Shown: positions 1-7,400, counted from the first letter of the stretch. The stretch is 8,712 nucleotides of DNA from CAZCVI01 sp964502145 (GCA_964502145.1 CAZCVI010000146.1:1-8712), one strand, 5' to 3'. Notes: generated from the sequence alone by a model not told the origin. Translations and numbers: made by a program.

Positions 1-2
1 AT

Positions 3-62
3 TGGATTAAAAAATCCATCGAGCCTGGAACCATTCGTGTGGTAAGGAAAGAAAATAGTTAA
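3..62 (+). CDS. Possible C-terminal end of an upstream gene (partial)
   Basis: A frame open from the window edge encodes WIKKSIEPGTIRVVRKENS and stops at TAA 60-62. The composition (basic, with a strand-like TIRVV stretch) is plausible for a protein tail. Twenty codons are too few to identify a family, and another frame is also open for 15 codons. No convincing terminator follows directly. I list it only because the next real gene starts more than 300 bases later and something probably ends here. Confidence 0.3.
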   Translation, partial: WIKKSIEPGTIRVVRKENS

Positions 63-171
63 ATCCGCTTCCATAAATGTTCTACGTGATTTAGCTGTCT
101 AATTAGAGTTTTACGATACTCTCAAAGAACTGGCGGTGAATCCAGAGTAGACAAAAAAGCTTGAAAATGAT

Positions 172-208
172 TATAAACTATGTTTATAGTTATGGGCTAT
201 AGTTTATA
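172..208. repeat. Overlapping AT-rich inverted repeats
   Basis: TATAAACTAT (172-181) is perfectly complementary to ATAGTTTATA (199-208) across a 17-base spacer. The left arm can instead pair locally: AACTAT (176-181) and ATAGTT (186-191) form a 6-bp stem with a GTTT loop. The two pairings exclude each other. A 5-T run follows at 217-221. This could be a weak terminator for the upstream gene or a regulator-binding dyad for the precursor. The stem has little GC, so a strong intrinsic terminator is unlikely. Confidence 0.45.
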
Positions 209-387
209 TTCATGTCTTTTTGGGGGAGTGGGTTCGGTTCTCAATGGCCGTTTAAGTGCGGGTCTTGGCAAAATTTATGTTGTTATGTCGACTTGGCACG
301 ATAATTGCTTTTTAAGAAGGGATGCGGCGTATTGTTAGAAAATAATAGCAGTAATGTCGTGTTAATTAAAAATATTAATAATAAGTG

Positions 388-393
388 AGGAGG
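388..393 (+). promoter_or_regulatory. Strong Shine-Dalgarno for the RiPP precursor
   Basis: AGGAGG lies 5 bases before the ATG at 399. It fixes the start of the short gene. It also implies that this organism uses anti-Shine-Dalgarno pairing, which is unusual in Bacteroidota. Confidence 0.85.
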
Positions 394-398
394 AGAAA

Positions 399-545
399 AT
401 GAAAAAGGTAAAAAAATTACAATTAGGAAAAATCACCATCCAGAATTTGAATGCCCTGATAGAGACAGAGATGGATAAGGTGAAAGCAGGGGATGACAGC
501 AACCTCATCCCCGTGGGAACAACCAATCTCCCAATCTTTTGCTGA
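399..545 (+). CDS. RiPP precursor peptide, class I lanthipeptide-like leader
   Basis: This gene encodes 48 residues after an excellent Shine-Dalgarno. The leader is MKKVKKLQLGKITIQNLNAL followed by IETEMDKVKAG. A Lys-rich start, an L-x-L-x-K-x-T-I-x-N-L-N motif and an M-x-K-V-K-(A/G)-G ending are hallmarks, as I remember them, of the 'GG-type natural product precursor' / class I lanthipeptide leaders common in Bacteroidota and some other phyla. Cleavage after Ala30-Gly31 would leave the 17-residue core DDSNLIPVGTTNLPIFC. That core has Ser34, Thr41 and Thr42 as dehydratable residues and a single C-terminal Cys48, so at most one (methyl)lanthionine ring could form. No dehydratase, cyclase, radical SAM enzyme or peptidase-transporter is visible in the window. 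It could instead be a secreted unmodified peptide or a signal using the same leader. The family call is moderately strong; the product chemistry is unknown. Confidence 0.75.
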   Translation: MKKVKKLQLGKITIQNLNALIETEMDKVKAGDDSNLIPVGTTNLPIFC

Positions 546-586
546 GTGTCAGTCCATTTATGGATGATATGATTTAAGAGAAAAAA

Positions 587-625
587 GCCGGGCTCTTCCG
601 GGGAAGCCATGCCCCAGAGCCCGGC
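587..625 (-). terminator. GC-rich hairpin; intrinsic terminator best read on the minus strand
   Basis: GCCGGGCTCT (587-596) pairs perfectly with AGAGCCCGGC (616-625). GGGG (600-603) can also pair with CCCC (612-615) inside, giving a very stable stem. On the minus strand the stem is followed directly by TTTTTT (complement of 581-586), the classic intrinsic terminator arrangement. On the plus strand the downstream sequence is only AACTCTTCT, so termination of the precursor transcript would be weaker. A smaller stem, CTGCG (633-637) with CGCAG (646-650), follows. No minus-strand gene that would need this terminator is visible. Confidence 0.6.
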
Positions 626-695
626 AACTCTTCTGCGGTTCACTGCGCAGGCGCGGAAAACCCAAAGTTAAAGGACATGAAAATAATAAAACCTC

Positions 696-724
696 TTGCA
701 ATCTTATTATAGATGCTTTATTAT
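696..724 (+). promoter_or_regulatory. Candidate sigma70-like promoter for the regulator
   Basis: TTGCAA (696-701) and TATTAT (719-724) are separated by exactly 17 bp. Transcription would start near 731, giving an untranslated leader of about 33 bases before the ATG at 764. This suggests the regulator is transcribed separately from the precursor, whose gene is closed off by the hairpin at 587-625. It is based on consensus match only. Confidence 0.5.
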
Positions 725-763
725 GTATATTTAGAATCACCACAGATTTTGGGAAAATGAAAA

Positions 764-3574
764 ATGACGCATGGCTGTTTTAAATGGTTGGGAATCATTT
801 TTTGTATCATGATTGCTCTATTGTGCCGTCCATTGTCCGGTTTAGATCCCCACACTCCCGTGGCTGGGTATCTTGATGACCAATGGGAAATATCCGTCGT
901 GCCTCCGGCCACGGCTATTATTAGTATGGCTCAAACACCCGAAGGTTACCTGTGGATTGCTACCACTACCGGATTGGTGCGATTTGACGGCGTCGTTTTT
1001 GCCTTGGTGGATTTTATTACCGGGAAAATAGGCAAACCTAAATCCTGCCCTATGCCAGACGCGCTTTGGGTTGACAAGGATGGGACCTTGTGGATTGGTA
1101 GTTCTCAAGGAATTACTTCTTACCGCTACGGCGCAGAAGGCCAAACCGGACATTTCAAAACATATATCTCCACAGACGAAACCTGGGAACGCATCCGCTG
1201 CATTAAAGAGGATCGTGATGGCAATCTGTGGATCAGTTTTTTTTCCAATTATGTCAAACGGTTCAGCGCTGGGAAATTCACCCCTTTTAATCCAGGTCAC
1301 GGCTTAACTGCTAAAAAAATCAATGCCATTGTCGATGATTCACGGGGGAATCTACTCTTTGCGTCCCGTGAAAACGGCGTTTTTATCTTTAAAAATGAGA
1401 GATTTACCCAGGCTCCCATCACTATCCCAGCCAACCGCTATCTTATTACCCTGTACGAGGATAAAAAAGGCACGCTGTGGATGGGAACCAGCAATGGTTT
1501 GTTTCGTCTGACAGCGCAAGGCATGGAAAGTTTTTCCACCCTGGACGGTTTGTCAGACAATTATATTACCGCCATCCGGCAAGATAGCGACCACAACCTC
1601 TGGGTAGGTACCATGAAAGGATTAAACCGTTTGACCCTCCAAGCTGACAGTGCCATTCGTTTTGAAAGTATTTTAAAATCCGATTTAGTGACGTGCCTGT
1701 TTGAAGACCGGGAACAGAGTCTGTGGGTGGGGACTTATGTGTCCGGGCTAAAACGGTTGCAGAACGGCAAATTCATTGCCTATACCACGCCACCCGAATG
1801 GCTGGGCGAACAACTCCTCTCGTTATTTGAGGATAATGCACACAATATCTGGGTTGGCACACTCGGTGGCAAACTGTTTCGCGTTCGCGAGCGGGCCGTG
1901 GTTGAAACACTACGCTTCCCAGAACTGGCTGATACCGGTATTACTTCGATTGCCCAGGACAAAAACGGCGATTTGTGGTTGGCTACCAATGGCAAGGGCG
2001 TGTTTCATAAAAAAAACAATGCCCTTATCCCGTTTACTACCAGCCACGGTTTAGCTGATAACCTTGTCACCGCTATTTTTTGCGCTAGTTCTGGCCATAT
2101 GTGGTTTAGTACGTTTGATGGCGTTAGTGTCTGGCGCAATACCACTCAAGGCATCGAATCGTTAACTTCAGCCAATGGGTTATCCGGTAAAGTCGTGCAT
2201 AATGTGTATGAAGACAGGACCGGTGATATCCGCATTACCACCGACAAAGGGATTACCTTGTTAAAAGATGGCACGTGGGCCAAGGGCAATATATTGCACT
2301 ATTTACAGGGCATAGCTGTCACCTGTATTTACGAAGAACCGCCCGTTAGTGCGGGGCAAGACACCGTGTATTGGATTGCCACCCATGGGGCAGGGTTAAA
2401 ACGGATGTGTGGTGCTACCGTGACCAGTTATACCACCAGTATCGGGTTGGCTTCCGATTTTATTTACCAATTTTTCAAGGCCGGGTCCGATAGTTTCTGG
2501 TTGATGAGTAAAAGCGGGTTATTGCGTCTCGATAAAAAAGAGTTGGATGATTTTGCCAATGGTTTTATCCAGCAGATCAATTGCACTTCGTATGGGAACT
2601 CCGATGGTATGGAGAGTACCGAGTTTAACAATGAGTTTTCCCGCAGTTCTGCCCTGCACACGCGCAACGGAGAAATGTGGTGGATCACTAAGCTCGGTAT
2701 AGCCATGGTTAATCCCGATCAGGTCAAACTGGACAAAAATCCCCCACCTGTGGTCATTGAAACCGTGTTGTTTAACAATATGCCAGTTCCGTTGCATAGT
2801 AAGCAGGAGCAAGACCATGTGTTTAACAGTGCCGGTGATGTGCGTTTTTATTTTACCGCGCCCAGCTTTTTATCTCCCGAGAAAATCCGGTTCCGTTATG
2901 TATTGCAGGGTCTAAACAAACAGCCCGTATTCCTGCCCGCCAGTCAGGAACGCGTCGCCGTTTATTCCGCTCTTGAACCTGGGCGCTATACCTTCTTAGT
3001 GACCGCTTGTAATGCCGAGGGCGTGTGGAATAAAAACGGTGCCAGCTTTTCGTTCCGCATTACACCTTATTTTTATCAGACCCTGCTTTTTAAAGCCGCT
3101 ATTTTTCTTTTTTTATCTGGTTTTGCCGTGCTTAGTTATTATCTCTATAAGAAACACCGTCTTAAAAAAGAGGAAAAGTATAAAAGTTCGCCATTGAACC
3201 CCACATTTGCCGATGAGTGTGTTAAAAAACTCAATGCGCTCATGGAAGTCGAGAAACTCTATAATGATGCCGAGATTTCCCTCTCTTTTTTGGCTGATAA
3301 ACTCGCTATTTCCCCGCATTTATTATCGCAGATATTAAATGAGAAATTAAACAGAAAATTTTCTGACTATATTAATATGTACCGTATTGAAGAGGTCAAG
3401 CGCGTTCTAACCACGCGCCAAGGAGCCCAACAAAAGATTGCTGCCATTGCATTTGATGTTGGGTTTAATACTACCGTGGCTTTTTACACCGCGTTTAAGA
3501 AATATACTGGTTTGACCCCCGTGCAGTACAAAAAAACAATAGAAAAAGGCGTGACCACCGAATTACACGGATGA
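764..3574 (+). CDS. Membrane-spanning one-component regulator: Reg_prop propellers, Y_Y_Y domain, AraC-type DNA-binding domain
   Basis: This 936-residue protein appears to sense a signal outside the cytoplasmic membrane and act on DNA inside. Residues 1-26 look like a signal peptide or first membrane anchor (Lys7, then a hydrophobic run, ending near LSG). Fourteen propeller-blade motifs of the L-W-(I/V)-G-T-x-x-G-L type start near residues 63, 109, 155, 197, 238, 279, 320, 362, 404, 446, 489, 536, 578 and 638. That fits two seven-bladed propellers. A Y_Y_Y-type beta domain spans about 690-768, with ALEPGRYTFLVTACN from 736. One transmembrane helix lies at about 774-796, and an AraC/HTH_18 domain at about 840-925, including IAAIAFDVGFNTTVAFYTAF from 892. 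This is the hybrid two-component sensor layout without histidine kinase, HATPase or receiver domains, so signalling must be direct, as proposed for SusR-like proteins. The ATG at 764 has a weak GGGA upstream but gives the signal peptide. The ligand and target genes are unknown; the neighbouring peptide gene is a candidate. Confidence 0.95.
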   Translation: MTHGCFKWLGIIFCIMIALLCRPLSGLDPHTPVAGYLDDQWEISVVPPATAIISMAQTPEGYLWIATTTGLVRFDGVVFALVDFITGKIGKPKSCPMPDALWVDKDGTLWIGSSQGITSYRYGAEGQTGHFKTYISTDETWERIRCIKEDRDGNLWISFFSNYVKRFSAGKFTPFNPGHGLTAKKINAIVDDSRGNLLFASRENGVFIFKNERFTQAPITIPANRYLITLYEDKKGTLWMGTSNGLFRLTAQGMESFSTLDGLSDNYITAIRQDSDHNLWVGTMKGLNRLTLQADSAIRFESILKSDLVTCLFEDREQSLWVGTYVSGLKRLQNGKFIAYTTPPEWLGEQLLSLFEDNAHNIWVGTLGGKLFRVRERAVVETLRFPELADTGITSIAQDKNGDLWLATNGKGVFHKKNNALIPFTTSHGLADNLVTAIFCASSGHMWFSTFDGVSVWRNTTQGIESLTSANGLSGKVVHNVYEDRTGDIRITTDKGITLLKDGTWAKGNILHYLQGIAVTCIYEEPPVSAGQDTVYWIATHGAGLKRMCGATVTSYTTSIGLASDFIYQFFKAGSDSFWLMSKSGLLRLDKKELDDFANGFIQQINCTSYGNSDGMESTEFNNEFSRSSALHTRNGEMWWITKLGIAMVNPDQVKLDKNPPPVVIETVLFNNMPVPLHSKQEQDHVFNSAGDVRFYFTAPSFLSPEKIRFRYVLQGLNKQPVFLPASQERVAVYSALEPGRYTFLVTACNAEGVWNKNGASFSFRITPYFYQTLLFKAAIFLFLSGFAVLSYYLYKKHRLKKEEKYKSSPLNPTFADECVKKLNALMEVEKLYNDAEISLSFLADKLAISPHLLSQILNEKLNRKFSDYINMYRIEEVKRVLTTRQGAQQKIAAIAFDVGFNTTVAFYTAFKKYTGLTPVQYKKTIEKGVTTELHG

Positions 3575-3705
3575 TCGCGAAGGGATTGCTTCAAAAAGAT
3601 AAATTAAACTGGCAGTGATGCGGTATTATCACAGAAATGAGCGGTGTAAAATCCCGTGGTCCACCCAATTATTGTATGATTGCTTTGGCGTAACACCCGA
3701 ACCCA
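3575..3705. other. Spacer between the regulator and the repeat array
   Basis: I see no gene and no clear terminator for the regulator here. There are small dyads such as GTGGTCCAC, and a dispersed GGTGT/ACACC pair, but nothing with a stem and T run. The right-hand end grades into a degenerate half-unit of the tandem array. Confidence 0.5.
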
Positions 3706-4176
3706 AATAAAACTGCTCCAATAACCCGGCAAAGAGGCAAAATGTCCCGGAAAAATGGTGCAATGACCCGGCAAAGAGGCAAAACGTCCCGGAAAAATGG
3801 TGCAATGACCCGGCAANNNNNNNNNNNNNNNNNNNNNNNNNNNNNNNNNNNNNNNNNNNNNNNNNNNNNNNNNNNNNNNNNNNNNNNNNNNNNNNNNNNN
3901 NNNNNNNNNNNNNNNNAGAGGCAAAACGTCCTGGAAAAATGGTGCAATGACCCGGCAAAGAGGCAAAACGTCCTGGAAAAATGGTGCAATGACCCGGCAA
4001 AGAGGCAAAACGTACTGGAAAAATGGTGCAATGACCCGGCAAAGAGGCAAAACGTACTGGAAAAATGGTGACTTAGTCTGGCAAAGAGGCAAAACCTTCT
4101 GGAAAAGTGACGAGTCAGTCTGGCAAAGAGGCAAATTGTCGCGGAAAATGATGAATCACTCTGGCAAAGAGGCAAA
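3706..4176. repeat. Tandem array of 42-bp units with an invariant 14-bp core
   Basis: Units run 3727-3768, 3769-3810, 3811-3816 (cut by the gap), 3917-3952 (rest of a unit), 3953-3994, 3995-4036, 4037-4078, 4079-4120, 4121-4161 (41 bp) and a partial unit from 4162. Every copy, even the degenerate ones, keeps GGCAAAGAGGCAAA. The remaining 28 bases drift left to right, for example GTCCCGG, then GTCCTGG, then GTACTGG. Each unit is itself a diverged dimer of 21-bp halves, with 13 of 21 positions equal between the two halves. A degenerate half-unit at 3706-3726 marks the left edge. It is not a CRISPR array: there are no unique spacers. The array is open in several frames because 42 is a multiple of 3, so those frames are weak evidence of coding. 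An iteron-like protein-binding array is the best guess. Confidence 0.9.
3817..3916. other. Assembly gap of 100 N within the repeat array
   Basis: Exactly 100 N, the usual placeholder for a gap of unknown size. The last bases before it are positions 1-6 of the 42-bp unit, and the first base after it is position 7. The missing length should therefore be a multiple of 42 bp, possibly zero. One hundred is not such a multiple, so frames read across it as written are artefacts. Confidence 0.97.
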
Positions 4177-4191
4177 TCACAGAAAAAAAAG

Positions 4192-4209
4192 CATTGTTTG
4201 CAAATAATG
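4192..4209. repeat. 18-bp near-perfect palindrome
   Basis: CATTGTTTGCAAATAATG is self-complementary except for one G/T pair and has TTTGCAAA at its centre. With no loop it would not form a good RNA hairpin, so a dimeric regulator site is more plausible than a terminator. It lies just after the repeat array and about 200 bases before the helicase gene. It could be chance in AT-rich sequence. Confidence 0.3.
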
Positions 4210-4266
4210 TGTGATCATTCGTCCAATTCGCCAGTAAAGCCTTTTTTTTTCTTCAGCCATCGCCTA

Positions 4267-4316
4267 ACAAATGAACAGTTACCACAATTATAATGATTTA
4301 AATGGCGTTCATTTGT
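4267..4316. repeat. Perfect 10-bp inverted repeat upstream of the helicase gene
   Basis: ACAAATGAAC (4267-4276) and GTTCATTTGT (4307-4316) are perfect reverse complements separated by 30 bases. The centres of the arms are 40 bp apart, close to four helical turns, so both could face the same side of the DNA. The pair sits directly upstream of the best promoter for the large gene, so a paired operator is possible. Confidence 0.45.
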
Positions 4317-4335
4317 CAAAACATCGTGTAATAAT

Positions 4336-4364
4336 TTGATTTATTATAGAATATCTGTTAGAAT
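4336..4364 (+). promoter_or_regulatory. Candidate extended -10 sigma70-like promoter for the helicase gene
   Basis: TTGATT (4336-4341) and TAGAAT (4359-4364) are separated by 17 bp, and TG at 4356-4357 gives an extended -10 (TGTTAGAAT). Transcription would start near 4371, leaving about 36 bases of leader before the ATG at 4407. AAAGGG (4394-4399) lies 7 bases before that ATG as ribosome binding site. It is based on consensus match only. Confidence 0.5.
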
Positions 4365-4406
4365 TCTTTTTTTGATTGTTAAAAAATAGGTTTAAAGGGT
4401 TCTTCC

Positions 4407-7400
4407 ATGATCATTGTATTAATTAACGAAACAGTTAAGAAGTATCTGTTGAAACAATCGGCCTTGTTAAAAAAAAAGACCAGGGAAAAATTTGAATTTC
4501 TGGAAACGGGTCTGTGGGAAGGTGGTTTGAAAGTGAAGAAGCTGCAAGGCACCTCGTCCAAATGTGTATTCGAAGCCCGTTTGGACAAAGCGAACCGCAT
4601 TCTTTTTACGCTGGGCCACCACTACCCTTCCCCCAGCGAAACCATCATGATCATCTATGTCTGGGGCATTGTCTGCCATGACGATATCTCGAAAAAGAGC
4701 AACACTATTATTCCACTTAACGTGCCGTTTCTCCAATTCCACGATTTCAAGGAAATTACCCTGGAAAATGTCGAAATGGAGCATCTCGAACCCGCCTATT
4801 TTACCCAGGAGAATATCACCCAAAAAGTATCCGATGAATCCGGCTGCCAGAAATGGTATAACTTGGAAGACAAGGAATGGCAACGCATCCAATCCTATTC
4901 CCAAGACGATTTGGAAATGTTCCTGCACCTCACCCCCGAACAGGAACAAATTCTTAAATCACCCCTCCCCCTCATGATTTCCGGCACTGCTGGCAGTGGC
5001 AAAACCACTCTTTCCGTTTATTATCTGCTCAATCGGAACTTGAGCCAGAAGAAAAAACTCTTCATCACCTACAACACCCATTTGAAAAATTTCGCCCAAT
5101 CGCTTTACCATGGTCTTTTAATCCAACGACCATGGACCAATGACGTTCTCCTGCCAGAATTTTATACTTTTAAAGAATTGTGTTTGCAACTCGTGGGCAA
5201 CAAATCATTCAAGCCCGAAAATGAGGTTGATATCGAGCGGTTCAAGTCTTTGTTGTACTCTTATTCCTCACACCTCCCTTTTGACGCCGAGTTGATATGG
5301 CAGGAAATTCGCGCCACCATCAAAGGGGCAGTGCCCCGCTTTAACCCCCATGTCCTGGAAAAAGCCATGAAAGAAATCAAGGCTGGAAAGATTCAATTAT
5401 CGCGCACCCGTCAATTGCAGAATCAGTTCATCCTGTTCTCCCGTCTGGGCTCTTTTGCCGATGTGGCCAAAGCCGTGCAAAAATATTTAAAAATAGATAT
5501 CCAGCGTTTCGCCGCGAATATTGAGAAATTCCTCTCTTCTGACCGCGACACCCAGTCCATTTTAGCTATTCTGGATAAAACACTGCACACCTTGAAGAAT
5601 CAGGAACAAAAACCCGGGCAGAATTATCTCTCCTATCTCCAATACGAGCTACTCGGCAAAAAGAAAGCCCCCAATTTTAATTTTAATCGCAAGGAAATCT
5701 ACCACCTTTTCGAATGGTATCAAAATAAATTGGAAACCGAGCATCTCTGGGATGAATTGGACCTCACTTCCATGGTGGATACAGATAAATATTCCTGCGA
5801 TATTCTTGCCTGCGATGAAATCCAAGATTTTACCGACACCCAGTTGGATGTATTGTTTAATCTTGTGCGGGACCCCAATTTTTTGTTCCTTGCTGGCGAT
5901 ACCAAACAAACCATCAACCCCAGCGGGTTTCGCTGGGAAGATGTTAGGAATCATTTCTACGACAGAGGCCTCCACGTTCCAGAACTTAAAACACTGTGCC
6001 TCAATTTCAGGAGTTCCGGGGCTATTATCGAATTATCCAATGTGCTCCTCGCCTTAAAAGAAAAATTCATCGGCAGGAAAGCCGAGGAAATCAAAGAGGA
6101 GTGGAAATACAAGGGCAAACCTGTCACCGTGGTAACAGGTCTGACCCTCAAGGAAATGCGCGATATCCTGGCTGAAGCCGGTGCGCACCGCACTATTCTG
6201 GTACGTAACGAGGCCGAACGCGAGCTGCTGAAAAAATACCTCGATACCGAACTCATATTCACTATCACCGAGGCCAAAGGTCTCGAATTTGATACCGTGG
6301 TGCTGTGGAAATTCTGCGATGACCAGATGAGCAAAGATGTCTGGAAAGTGACCCTGGAAATCAGTGATAAAATGATCCATGAGGCCAAAATCAAACATGA
6401 AATCAATCTTCTTTATGTCGGCATCACCCGTTCCCGCCGCGACTTGATTATTTACGATGGCAGCCAAACCTCCTTTATCTGGGAAAACGATCCCATCAAG
6501 GATTATGTTTATGTGACCGATGATCGTCGCTTCATCCAGGGCCTGTGGAACACCGTGTCCACACCCGCTGAATGGATCGAACAGGGGCACTATTTTTTTG
6601 AGAGAAACTATTTCCAAGCCGCTAGCGAATGCTTTAAAAATGGCGGTGATACCATGAATAAAACCAGGGCCCAAGCGTATTATTTTGAAAAGATAGGCGG
6701 TTTTGCCCAGGCTGCTGCTAATTTCGAAACAGTCAACGAAATACCCAAAGCTGCCGAATATTACCAGAAAGCGGGCGACTTTACAAACGCGCTACGCTTA
6801 TGGGAAAAATTGAAAAACAAAGAACAAACCATTATTTGCCGCATCAATGTTCTTAGAAAGAAAGGGAATTACAACGACGCCGGACTATTACTCTACAAAT
6901 TAAAAAACTATCCTGCTGCTGCCGAATGTTTCAAAGCAGCCAAAAATTACAAGGAAGCCGGCGATATTTATAAGAAATATTTGCAGAATAACAAAGAGGC
7001 ATTGGTGCTTTATGAAGCCGGGCGCTGCTGGGAAGAATCAGCCGAACTCGCGGTCAAGTTAAAATACTATCTGAAAGCCGCAGAAATTTACACCAAACTA
7101 AAGCAGTTCCCCCAAGCTGAGAAATACTTGATCAAGGCCAAAAACACGGGCAAACTCAAACAATTGTACGAAGAAAGCGGGCAAACCGAAAAACTTTTCA
7201 CCCTGTATGAGAAGGAGAAAAATTTCGACAAGTGCGTCAAATATTTAAAAACTCTAAATAAAGACAAAACCCTGTTGGAACAGGAAGCGGAAACCTTCTT
7301 GAAGAAGAAAAAATATTTCCAGGGTTATGTTCGTTTGTATGCCAGTGGTACACCCTTCTCCATGGGAAGATATTTTTATTGGAAGGGAAATTTCCAGGAA

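Larger units (their letters stand above)
63..398. other. Intergenic region upstream of the RiPP precursor
   Basis: This 336-base stretch holds no gene I can support. It contains an AT-rich set of overlapping inverted repeats at 172-208, a short T run at 217-221, two direct copies of CTTGGCA (264-270 and 292-298, 28 bp apart), and a strong ribosome binding site at its right end. I could not find a convincing -35/-10 pair. The best is TTGCTT (305-310) with TATTGT (330-335), but its 19-bp spacer makes it weak. Confidence 0.6.

Noticed and set aside
212..304. Thirty-codon frame MSFWGSGFGSQW... rich in Gly, Ser, Cys and Trp
   Set aside because: No ribosome binding site (TTTATATTC precedes the ATG), and no leader-like start or family resemblance.
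558..743. Minus-strand frames of 61 and 93 codons covering the precursor and hairpin
   Set aside because: No ribosome binding site or recognisable domain; they cover the hairpin and the opposite strand of the well-supported precursor gene.
757..783. Eight-codon frame MKNDAWLF overlapping the regulator start, as a regulatory leader peptide
   Set aside because: The GGGA at 751-754 is only 2 bases from this ATG but 9 from the ATG at 764, so it serves the regulator better.
842..1300. Minus-strand 152-codon frame inside the regulator
   Set aside because: It lies wholly within the propeller-coding sequence, whose blade motifs are clear in the plus frame.
3604..4175. Long minus-strand open frames across the repeat array
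   Set aside because: They exist only because a stop-free 42-bp unit repeats in frame. All three minus-strand frames are open at once, and they depend on reading through 100 N that are out of repeat phase.
3706..4176. CRISPR array
   Set aside because: Units abut with no unique spacers, and neighbouring units resemble each other over their whole length.
4242..4250. Run of nine T as an intrinsic terminator
   Set aside because: No stem precedes it; CGCCAGTAAAGC does not fold with nearby sequence.
4261..4317. Integron attC site (CGCCTAAC followed later by GGCGTT)
   Set aside because: GCCTAAC fits one core box, but the partner GTTCATT does not fit GTTRRRY, and no integrase or cassette structure is visible.
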